NCBI RefSeq assembly: GCF_014898055.3
Contig: NW_023601322.1
Location: 5,723,312-5,787,311, forward strand
Source of the DNA: Talpa occidentalis
Taxonomy: Eukaryota; Chordata; Mammalia; Eulipotyphla; Talpidae
Direction of reading: 5' to 3'
DNA: 64,000 nt
The notes under the pieces were generated by a model. That model saw only the letters and a program-made list of their open reading frames with translations, made no database searches and was not told the origin of the DNA. Positions 45,340-55,835 of the stretch are shown here, piece by piece. How positions within the stretch are numbered: position 1 is the first letter of the stretch; each line of letters opens with the position of its first letter. A program made the position numbers and the translations under genes.

Positions 45340-46260
45340 ATGATGTAAGTCCCTTTTAGTCATAGTTTGCTAAGCATTTTCTGAATGTTTATATACTATG
45401 AAATTCATCAACTGTTTTTATGCACCTGTAGAGGGAATCATATGACTTATTCCATTGGCATAGTGAATAATTTCTTTTCAATGGTAAACTAGCTTGCGTC
45501 ACTGGAATGAGCTTGTGTATTTTGTTCCTGAATTTTAAGCACATACATAAATACATAGTAAATATGAACATTCAATTTCCCTTATGTGGTTCCTTATATT
45601 GTTCCCAGATATGGTAACAACCATATATGGTCTTAGTATTAATGTTCTGCCCATCTCATCAAACTGGTGGACACTGTAACATTTTGTCCTGAGTCTCTGG
45701 ATGTATTTGCAAGATATATTACTTTTCTCAATAGTTAGAAAACTTCATTGAGAAATTCCTTGAACCTTGGATTTTCACTGTGGAAAAGTTATTAAATTTT
45801 TATTCAAAATCTTTAAGATATATCATAATTACTTTTTTTGATAACTTCATGGAATTTTGCAAATGTATCAAACTTTTCAACTTACTGCTATTATTCTGTC
45901 AGATTTTACTCTTTATCTTTTTACAGTCTCTTGGATTACTGCCAATGGCCATATTTCTTTATTCCTAAGGCTTCTAATTTCTACCTTCCGCCATTTATTC
46001 ATTTTTGAGTCTTAATATTGTATGTAATTTTATTAATCTTATCACAGCACCATAATTTGCCTTTGATCCTCTTCAGTAGGGTTTTCTATTTCATTGCTTT
46101 GTGCTTTGGAGTTAAGTTGGTCCTTTTCCTCTATATTCAAGATTGTTCTGCAGCCTCTGCTCAGTGACCTTCTTTCCCTGCACCCTGTGTTTTCTAGGCT
46201 ATAAATTTCCCTCTTAGCACCTACACATTTTAATCTATCACAAGGTGACACATGACACAT
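45340..46260 (-). mobile_element. ancient L1 ORF2 fragment
   Basis: Highly diverged antisense L1 running from the RT region to the segment before it. Ordered matches: tgcacctgtagagggaatca (L1 'tgcacctattgagatgatca'), caatggtaaactagcttgcg, then gaattttgcaaatgtatcaa ('gaatttgtccatttcatcta'), tgtaattttattaatcttat, and gctataaatttccctcttag, a very conserved antisense L1 string. No open frame survives. Confidence 0.7.
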
Positions 46261-46659
46261 ATTTCATTCGTTAACATTTGTTAAAAGGAAAATTTTCAGG
46301 TATGGATCATGATGATTCTCTGATTCTTCCATCAACTTATGAGATATCTGTGTAAACTTCTGTGGAGGTCATGATTTTGGCTGCTACCCTTTTTATTTTT
46401 GTCCTGTTCAGTTTGAATGTCCTGTAGCACCAAGTCATTCACAACATAAACTTAGAGACTCTGCTTTTCTTTTGAGCTGAATTCTTTGTTGGGGGCTACT
46501 CTGTTTGGGTTCATCCTTATTGGAGATTTACAATCCTTCAAGGACCCCCACTTTAATTCTAGCATATTTTCACAGATTTCTCTCTTCTTTAGTGGACCCT
46601 GAGTTGGAAATTTTGTCATCACAGATTGTAAAGACGCCTCAGCCTTTTCAGCCTTCCTT

Positions 46660-47045
46660 TTACAGGTTATTTTTTAATTGATTCATATTTTATTGAAGCA
46701 ACATTGGTTTAGAAGTCTGTATAGGACTTAGGGGTACAGGTTCGTACCCTTAAGAGGTGTATCATCACACACCACGCCCACCAGCAAGGGGCCCATAGTC
46801 TTCCACCACAGTCCATGCCGCTTCCCCCCCACCCTCTGACAACCTAAGATCTGCAGTTAGATTTCTAGCCTTTGTTTTTAGAAATCTAGGGTTTGATTCA
46901 GTTTGGTTTCATCTATTTCTTTATTCTGTTGCTTTATATTCCATACACAGGTGAAATCAATGGGTGCTTGTCTTTCTCCCTCCTACTTATCTCACTTAAC
47001 ATAATCGCTTCCCTTCCATCCACCTGGTCACAAATGCTACCTTTT
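46660..47045 (-). mobile_element. old L1 3' end fragment
   Basis: A second, separate L1 remnant: tattttattgaagcaacatt, an AC-rich 3'UTR block, then tatctcacttaacataatcg and ttccatccacctggtcacaa, matching 'acttcacttagcataatg...ccatccatgttgctgcaa'. A C-rich tract lies near 46823-46835. Confidence 0.6.
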
Positions 47046-48829
47046 TAGATAAACAAGATCCTTTCCTGGAAAAGCAGCCTGGACAGCGCGCTAACATGTC
47101 TGACCATCCTTCATTTCTGGATCTTGGGGCTCATTTCATCACCACTTGCCTCCCTCACTGTTGCTTCACCATTTCCCTCCTTATTATTGTGTTTTTCATC
47201 TTGCCCAGTTCCTTCTATCAAGAGGGTTGATCTGCATGACAGTATTGCATTCTCCAAAGGACAGTTTTGTCAGGGTTTAATTTTAAGTTTGCTTCACAGG
47301 TTGAAGTGAGAATTTTTCTTTTCTGGGATCTGGAAAAATAATTTAGTGCAAGAGATTATTTTTAAAAGTCCAGATTTTTCTTCTGTATTAGTTTAAAATG
47401 GTTTTGGCATCTGTAATATTAAGGGTTTCTTCTAATTACATGCAGGCTTTATTAAAATATTTAACCAGGGAAGAGTAAAAATATACTATCTTATAGCAGT
47501 CTGCTTCAACTTTTCTTTCCCATAAAATCTAAGAGTTTATGAAAGTGTCTGTAAACAATAATTAACAAGAGCTGAGGTCATTTTTAAAATGACTTACAAG
47601 CTTAGAATACTTTATCTGGACCTGATCTTTCACATTATGCTTTTATTGCAGCTGGACAGAAAATGTATTTACCCCAAAATCTGTTACCTCATGTTGTTTT
47701 CAGTAACTGAAACAGCATATGTCATAGCAATGAGGCATGGGCACCCTCTGGCCTTCCATGTGCCAGGATAAGGGAATGAATGTTATTGTCAAAAATAAAG
47801 AAACATTCAAAATGCACATGTTTTGGGCTAGTATTCCTTGCTACTTCATGACTACAAATTGCCATTATATGTGGTTTATGAAACTAAGACTTGACTAATG
47901 AGTGTAATTTGCTCTGGAATTTTGCAAAAAAAAAAAAAATACATGCCTGACTTTGTTAAAAGCACTTGCTTTTTTATTTACACTTTCACTTTTTCTGCAC
48001 TAAACTTGAGTGACCAGACTGTGTTAGCATGCCAGATATGCAAACAGTGCAATGTTTGTTTAAAAATGCTGTGTGTTTATAGATTCAAAGTCTAAAATAA
48101 ATAACATTTTATTTTAAATTACTTTTAAAGCATATTATTTGTTTATATTTGCATTTTTACTGCACATAAACATTATGTAGTTATAGAAACTGTTTGCTGG
48201 GATGGAATGTCTTAGAGGCAAACAATTTGGAAGAAATTTAATATGTATTTATACCTATAAAGGGTGCTATGCGACCCAGATTTCTGGAAGATGGATACAT
48301 TTTTTAGAGATAACTCAACAGTATAAGGAAACGTAGACAACGACAGTTATTGAGGCTATAATTTAATATGCTATTGAAATAATGCCTGGTAATTAAAAAC
48401 CATTATAGATAATACCACATGTGAGTCAATGAAGACTTAGCGCATTTATATGTTCTGACTGAAACAAAAAAAAGTTCACAAATGCAGATTAACTTGTATT
48501 CATAGCATTGAGGCAGAAAAAATAAGTGATTCAAAATAATTCTCAGAGAATTTTTTTAAAGATACAGTTATTTTTTCTCTTACAAAGTGTTTATAGCAGT
48601 AAGCACGTTTGAGAAGTTACCATCAATTTTTAACTAAAAAGTCATCATCATTACTGTTTCATAAAAATTTACACAATTTCTTGAACCTATTTCTTGAGCT
48701 TATGGAGTAGTCATCTAGTTTAATATGAACATATCAGAGTAATTCAAGTACAGAGTATTTTTTAATCTAATAGAAAATGCAAATATTTTACTGATTTACC
48801 GTAGACAAGAGATGGCCTTTAGGTAACTA
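47046..48829. other. unique AT-rich DNA, nothing recognised
   Basis: No repeat, RNA or exon recognised. An A run lies at 47926-47939. Confidence 0.5.
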
Positions 48830-49640
48830 TCCAGGAATGAAATGACCATACTATGGAAATGTATATTTTAGTAGTGATGAAATAGGACCAGATAGCCAGG
48901 GCCAAAGGTATGGTCAGAAGTCTCACCACAGTAATTATTTCCGAAATGGTTCTAATGTGTATATACTCGGGCATCAATGCTATAGTCGCATCTCTGTGCA
49001 AAAGGGGTGGGCATTGCAGGGTAATGATTAGGCATCGTTTTCTCCACTCCCACATGTAAATACAGCTGCCAAGGACTACAGTTCCCAGCATGCCTTGCTG
49101 AAAAGGGGCAGCTGGGAAGGAGCATGGTGGATGCATAAATGAAGATAGAAGGCGAGGAGGAGACACACTTGGAGGAGAGGCGGTTGGAGAAGAGACCTGT
49201 GGGGAGGCTTCTCCTGGTCCTTGGCAGAGACCATGACAGCTGTTACCTTGACCTCATGGTGGATTATATGGTACATTTTGAATTTCATATCTCTCCTGGC
49301 CTAGCTCTCTGGGATCCACCTAACCCATTCTTATGGTTCCCCAGCAGAAAGAACCTTAGACTCATGGCAAGCTTTTGGGCCTCAGTTGCCTCTCTTTGGA
49401 TCCGGTTTGTTTGACTAGGCATTTGGAGATTAGTGGTTGGGTAGTTTTTGGAATTTTATCTGGAATATCCTTACTATCCACGCAAATTAAATATTTTCCA
49501 CCTTTCACACTCAGAGTTGGTTTTCTTTGCCTTTATGTGCATGGATGGCTCCATATTTGGTAGAACATGCACCCTTTAATAGTTTGGGGTCTCTGAGTAC
49601 CCCTCAGTACAGACTTACATTAATATTGAATGCTACCCAT
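48830..49640 (+). mobile_element. LTR-like repeat, family R2, copy C
   Basis: The opposite-strand relative of 14040-14700 and 25080-25880. It has gcatctctgtgcaaaagggg, the ZNF143-type motif at 49075-49093 and a TATA-like gatgcataaatgaag near 49130. These are followed by gtccttggcagagaccatga, cttttgggcctcagttgcc, gcatggatggctccatattt, accctttaatagtttggggt and gagtacccctcagtacagac. The colinearity with copy B is clear although divergence is high. Confidence 0.55.
49075..49093 (+). promoter_or_regulatory. ZNF143/THAP11-type motif
   Basis: actacagttcccagcatgc matches the long ZNF143 (Staf) SBS2 consensus (actacaattcccagmatgc) at all but one or two positions. It lies about 55 bp upstream of a TATA-like sequence in an LTR-like repeat. 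Binding is inferred. Confidence 0.7.
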
Positions 49641-52038
49641 TCACCTTTGTCTTATATAAATTCTCTCTCCTGGTTGTTTTCTCCTTATTTGATTATTTGT
49701 ATCTGTAAGTTTTTCTTGATTATTCCTAAAATAATCAGCTCACAGTGTGCAAAAATATGACATATTTAGAAATCAAAAATTAAATAAAACAGTGACTATT
49801 TTTTTCCATATATATTTCATGAAAGTAATTGCCTATTTTTGGCAGTTACACAATAGCATGACTTGTTGAAATTGGAAGCCTGCTTAGATAAGTACGTTGT
49901 CATTATACACGTTTTTATAGTTAAATAAAACGTATATTATTCTACACTTTAAAATAATTATATATTTTTCTAGTTATAATTATTACTATATTATATTATT
50001 ACAGATCATGAATTGTATTAATTCTACTTATATTTAAAGGCCTGTACAATATTAGAAAATGGTCATTCAGAAAATATATTTTCTCTACCTCTGATTATGG
50101 AAGAATATATTGTCTGCTGCAAATGTGTTGATTGCCTTATGCCCAAGGAAATCTCCATTAGCAACGCTTAATGTTTCATAATGAACTTTCCTATTTTACC
50201 CATCCACTTAAAAGTTATTAACACATTTAATAAGAGTATTTGATCTGCCTAGATGATCCATAAATTTGGCAGTGATTTAAACATTAATAAATACGCTATG
50301 CACTTCAGTCTTTTGACTTCAGTCCTGGGTCAGTAATGCAATTTTTGTGCCACTGATGAATGACAGCCTTTATTTATTTTGGTGAGCCATGATTTTAAGC
50401 TTAATGATAAATGCCAGATGGTATTGTCCTCAGACTTTTTCCTATCTGTGGTTTCTTAGGGGAAAAAAATCCCAGATCTTTTAAAACTATTGCAGTGTAA
50501 TTCCAACCAGTGAAACAAATTAAAAATAATGGAAGTTATTTTGCAGAATTTTGATCTCAGAGCTTATAATTGGTGGCAAGTAGGAAAATTATTTATGGTT
50601 AGGTATATGTGTGGGGAATTCCACACATATAAATCCAAATTTATATCTTTTCCATTGCAATATTTTCAGGCGTAATATGCAGCATTTATACCTGATACTT
50701 GCCTTAGACAAACATTAATTTCCACAGTATATGATGACAATTTTCTTCACTATCAGAAATGCCAAGAGTGAAGACTCTGCAGAAGTTACTTTGTTTTTGA
50801 CTATTTCCATGTACATTTCCAAATGTTCTGTTTTCCAGTTTTATTGAGATAATGATGGAACAGTGCAGAGCAGGGTGACTGTAGTTAATGATACTGATTT
50901 ATGTACTTGAAAATTGCTTAATGTGTCATCACACACGAAACAGGTAATAACGTGAGATGAAGAACATGTTCACTAAACATATTTCATAACCAAATGTACT
51001 ATTTTCCTTATGTTTCACTTGGCAATAAGGCTATTTAGTCAAACGTGCATCCTATAATTCCTAAATAATGGCTTTATTGCTAATTTCTTCTGGAGACATT
51101 GGCCTCACATCTATTCTTACATTTAAGTGTTGCAAACATATTTATGTAACTTCATTTCTAGTGTCTTTTTTTCTCTAATCAAATAGGCTCAATTCTGTCC
51201 TATGTTCTTTTTGTGTGTGAGAAGTTTGAACCATTCAGTATAATGATCCTTAGATGTGCTCTTGAGTCCCTAAGCACCTCCGAACAGACAAAAACAGAAC
51301 ACTTCAGCTCGAGTGTGAAGTGGGCCCGAACTCCTGCCTGCGCCTGAGTGATATTACCCTCCCTGCCACTCCACTGACTGGCCTGTCACGGCCATCGCTA
51401 CTAATACAAACCCCAACGTGTGTTGTTGTTTTTCCATACAACATGTTCATTTCACTTCACCTCCCTGAAGCAATGACAAGGTTACTTGCCCTTCAATTTT
51501 CTCTCCCCTATCATTGTGGCAAAGTCACTCTCTGCCGCGTCCTCGTGCTATATCTTCTTTGTGTTTTTCTTTCCAGGTTCCTGCTCTTTCTCTCACCTTC
51601 TGTCTCATGGTGACTTTCAGAGTTTTACCCTCTGATCTTTGGTTATTTATCTACATATTAGTATGTACGACTTCTTCCCCAAAGGAAACTCAGCTCTTAT
51701 CAGTGATTTCAATGGAGCTATAAAGACCCCCCATAGAATTTTCTAGACTCATAGTTTCAACTGTGTATCAGCTCTTTCCTACTGTTTCTTCAAAGAATAA
51801 AAATCACATATGATCGGGCTCTGAATAATTGTCATAGATTCCAAAAAAGAAAACATGTACAGGGGTGGGAGAGGGAAAAAAGAATTCTCTGCTTTTTGAA
51901 ATCAGAAATGTAAAGATCAAGAGAAGAAATAATTGTTCCAGATGCCATAAATGAATAAATGTGAATCCCTTTAAATATAGCCTTGCATGATGTATTTGAC
52001 GGTGTGGTGTGGGACGCCTGGAAGACTCCTAAAGATAA
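49641..52038. other. 2.4 kb unique AT-rich DNA
   Basis: No gene recognised. 51300-51720 is richer in C and T, with a polypyrimidine-rich stretch before ag, but it has no supporting exon frame. Confidence 0.5.
50605..50630. repeat. perfect 10-bp inverted repeat
   Basis: atatgtgtgg, spacer ggaatt, ccacacatat. The spacer can extend the near-symmetry. Confidence 0.85.
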
Positions 52039-52040
52039 TT

Positions 52041-52600
52041 GTGGAAAGCTGTATGGAGATTTCTGGACCTACTAAACATAGAACTTCCATATGATCCAGC
52101 AATTCCACTCCTAGGTATTTACCCAAAGGACACAGAAACATCAATTCCAAAGAACACCTGCACCCCTATGTTTATAGCAGCACTGTTTACAATAGCTAAG
52201 CTTTGGAAACAACCCAAATGCCCAAAAATAGATGACTGGATCAAGAAGATGTGGTACATATATACCATGGAATATTACTCAGCATTCAAAAAAGATAAAC
52301 ACATGCAATTTGCAGCAACATGGATGGCGCTGGAAGGGATCATGCTCAGCGAAATAAGCCAAAAAGAAAAAGAAAAATACCGGATGGTCTCACTCATAGC
52401 AGGAATCTAGAAAACTTAAATAAGGGACCAGGAAAATGAATAACTATAAGAAAGTGAAAATCAAAATCAACAAAAAACTATGAACCAGAGACACTTTTAG
52501 GGGGGCGGGGGTGGGAGGGGAGGGATTGGGGTCAGAATGGGGGGCTGCAATTGTATGGGGAATATAACAATAAAATTTATTAAAAAAAAAAAAAAAAAAA
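52041..52600 (+). mobile_element. young 5'-truncated L1 3' end
   Basis: Plus-strand L1 covering the last ~120 codons of ORF2, the 3'UTR with a G-rich tract (about 52500-52545), aatataacaataaaatttat and an A20 tail. Short flanking repeats aaagataa occur at 52031 and at about 52600. Confidence 0.95.
52044..52410 (+). pseudogene. L1 ORF2 C-terminal fragment, open
   Basis: An uninterrupted ~120-residue C-terminal frame ending VSLIAGI. It is nearly identical to the full-length element's C-terminus; the visible difference is PKNTC versus PKSTC after the shared DTETSI. It has no start of its own and no catalytic domain, so it is not a functional gene. Confidence 0.9.
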
Positions 52601-54442
52601 AAGATAAAAGCTATGGGTGGAGGATCCTGCGTAGGTCCCGGGGGCTGCTTGTGAGAGGTGGGAAGAGACACTCTAGCAACTTACAGAATAGCCTTCTGGT
52701 CCCACTTGGGTTCTGCTTCTGTCATGACACTGACAGAGCGGTTTCTTTTTATTTTCTGGTTGTGATTTTATTTTTAACTCTCAACTGCTAAATTCTTGAA
52801 ATATTGTTTTCTAAACAAAAACATCTAGTTTTTACCTTCAAATATTTAACTTTTTCTAATATTGTTTTTAAAATGCTGTCTTGAAGTATCCAATAATATA
52901 AATTTGGTCATTGAATCAACATATAGAATAGTGTGTAAATAGGCAGGCATGAATATATCTGTAAACTATAAATACACTGTGAATACAGTGCCCTCGCTGC
53001 TCAGATTTCCATCTGATAATGCAATTGCTTTCTCTATCATCCTTTATTGAAACACTTAGTAAAATGGAAGTTTTATTTGGAATGGATATATTGATCATGT
53101 TTTGCAATTTTGTTCGGCACTAGCATCTGAAAGTCTGACCAGAAGTGTGACTTGCTGTTTCTTGTGCTACCCCCTGCTCCTCTCTTTCACAGTGTAACTC
53201 TTTCTAGAAGGAGCAACAATGCCTGAGATGTGGGATCCCAAAGTCAATCTCCATTTAAAAAAAATTGTATTTTCATTATCTGCAGCCCAAGTTCAGTCAT
53301 TTTTGCTTCATATTTCCTAGGCAAATAGGGTCTATTTGATTCATATTATAGTGAGAAGAATTTAAACTGATCTTATTTCCAAAAAATGAAGCATTTAGAA
53401 AATACTCATAAAATATTGGAAATAATTTAATATTTGGTAATCTTCAAATGCCTATGGAAACCCAGTTTATCCACAGCTAGAAAAGCACTATGAGATTTGA
53501 TTCCAGTCTGTATCCCACTTAGCACAGCAATCAACTTTGACCAAAATGGAACCAGGGTTTATTGAGACCCGTGTGTACATCACATTGTTAATGGCGAAGA
53601 TAACTACCATGTGTGATTACAAATACAAATTCAGTGAAAATTGAATCACAGTATATGATTTTGATAGATGATGAGCTGAACATTTGAATTTATTTTTGTT
53701 CCTCCTTGAATAAACTTGACTTAATATGAAAAAACAATTGATAAAATCCAGTGGGATCAGTGCTATATCCGTAAGTCTCCAGTTCTGTTATCAGTTGAGG
53801 CTCAAGTCAGACATCTCATCAAACCTTTTTTTGACCTCAATAATTTACAATGAAAAGGAAAAGTTTGAGGGTTACTGATTTGTTCAATTTTAATTCATGT
53901 CATTGTGCACATAGATATGCTCTTACATACACACCTAATTTCCCTAGAGCAAGGAAAGAGAAAAGTTTTACCCTTCCTACTACATACAACTCCGGGAACT
54001 GTCTCCTAGGATTAGATTCTTGTAGGAAGTAGTGGTATTTACAGTGCTAAGATTGGGAGAGAAAATGTATCACAATTCAACACTGTGGCTCAATTATATA
54101 AAAACCCATTTTTTAAGATTCTAAATATATGAGCTTAAGAACACAATGAAGAATCTTATCACTTTTTCAACAGAAATATTTTTATTAAAATAATAAACCC
54201 AGGTTTTATTATTTTAATATTTAAAAAACATATCCTCAAGACTATAAAGTCAAATTATAATTAATATCAAAGTATAATGACCATCAAATTTTCATTTCCT
54301 CTTGATATCAGATTTAAAATAGTGTATTATCAGTCAGTAAAACAATTGATTAATATAATTACAGACTAAAATTACTTGTATGTATTGTAATATTTTAAGA
54401 GAATTATGTTGCCATATAACTTATATTGAAATATATGAAAAT
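52601..54442. other. unique AT-rich DNA, nothing recognised
   Basis: No repeat, RNA or exon recognised. Confidence 0.5.
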
Positions 54443-54708
54443 AGGGCCTCCCCAGTGGCACAGCAGTTGAGTGCTGGGTTGCGAAGCTGCCCACAGCTTC
54501 TGCAGCGCCGGTTCGATCCCCGGCTACCGGGCGAGGGTCCCACATGGCGTGCAGACCTCTCCTGCAGCCTGCTGCTCCCCTCAGCAGTGTATTTCGTCGG
54601 TCTGCCTGTTCTTCTCCCCGCTCTGGCTCTGGTGAATTCTCTCACCCTCCTGCGCTTCTGACTGTACTCAGTGCTTGTATAAATAAATAAATAAATCTTA
54701 AAAAAAAA
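54443..54708 (+). mobile_element. tRNA-derived SINE, subtype B
   Basis: gggcctccccagtggcacag, cagttgagtgctgggttgcg, B box ggttcgatccccgg, ending cagtgcttgtataaataaat and aaatctta plus A8. Perfect 15-bp target-site duplications gaaatatatgaaaat at 54428-54442 and 54709-54723. Confidence 0.95.
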
Positions 54709-54880
54709 GAAATATATGAAAATATTTTGTTTTATTTGAGATCATTAATTGCAATCACTTAAAATTTTGATTTAAAAATTACAAATTTTTATATTACAAG
54801 TTTAGGTTCATTTAATGTTGTTAATATTCGGGTTCATGATAAGCATGTAAATATTATAGAATGCAAAATATTTCAGTAGA

Positions 54881-55131
54881 GGGCCTCCCCAGTGGTGCAG
54901 GTTGTTGAGCGCAGCGCTGTGAAGTTGTCAGCAGCCTCTGCAGTGCAGGTTCGATGCCCACTGGCTGGGAGATACCTGCATGTTACCGCAGGCCTCTCCT
55001 GTCTCGCCCACTGTATTTCTTCAGTCTGCCTGTTCTGTTCTCCACTCTGTCTCTGGTGAATCCTCTCACCCTCCCGCACATCTGGCCTGTATCCCGGTTC
55101 TTGTATCAATAAATAAATCTTTAAAAAAAAA
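54881..55131 (+). mobile_element. tRNA-derived SINE, intermediate subtype
   Basis: gggcctccccagtggtgcag, gttgttgagcgcagcgctgtg, B box ggttcgatgccc, ending ttgtatcaataaataaatct and tt plus A9. The body lacks the usual 'gctgctcccctcagcagtg' segment (about 55010), an internal deletion. Short target-site duplication agtaga. Confidence 0.92.
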
Positions 55132-55724
55132 ATTAAGTAGAGAACTACTAAATAATCTAAGCAGATATTAGGAATATTTTTAAATTGAAAATAACCAATG
55201 CTTGTTTTTTCCTGTCACAAATATTTATAGCTATAACTATAAAATATTTATATATTTGAGAATGTAGTATACAACTCTAGTTTAAAAAGACTCTGCATTT
55301 GAAGACTCAGATTCAGCAAAAATAGCGTTTTTAGATTGTATCTTTTCTTCTTCATTTAGAGGTCCTTAAGTTAGTATTTGCATGTCATTTCCCAGATCTG
55401 TGGTTCAGGTCTGGAAGATGTTAGAACATATGTGTTTTGACTAGATGGTTGTTGGCCAATAATTTATCACTGACATGACGCATACTAGTAATGTGGTGCC
55501 TAAGGGCCTCCATTCATGATTTCACTAAGTGTGCTTTGCCCAGCACTCCCTTATTTGGGCCCAAACCAATAAATTCTATACTTTTTAAAATGGAGACTGG
55601 CCAAATATAACTAAAATACTTCCAGTCCCCTTACAAATTATTGTTTTAGTAAGTCAGTTCCATAAAACAACTCTACCTAATTCAAAGCACCCAGACAAGT
55701 ACTTGCCAGAAGTTTCCGACATTG
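55132..55724. other. unique AT-rich DNA, nothing recognised
   Basis: No repeat or gene recognised. Confidence 0.5.
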
Positions 55725-55835
55725 ACTCTCAAACAACCGCATGAGTTAGGGAACTGGATTCTTTCATCTCACAACTGAGGACATTTTAACTAAGAGAAAT
55801 GAAGCTACTTGCTGGCGGTTACATGTGTTTAGAAG
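55725..55835 (-). mobile_element. MIR/L2 remnant
   Basis: ctcaaacaaccgcatgagtt, then atctcacaactgaggacatt and taactaagagaaatgaagct correspond to antisense MIR/L2 ('tcacaacaaccctatgaggt...ttacagatgaggaaactgagg'). Confidence 0.5.

Noticed and set aside
51500..51720. Possible splice acceptor and exon (pyrimidine-rich tract then ag)
   Set aside because: The following frame is short and has no recognised protein similarity or matching donor.
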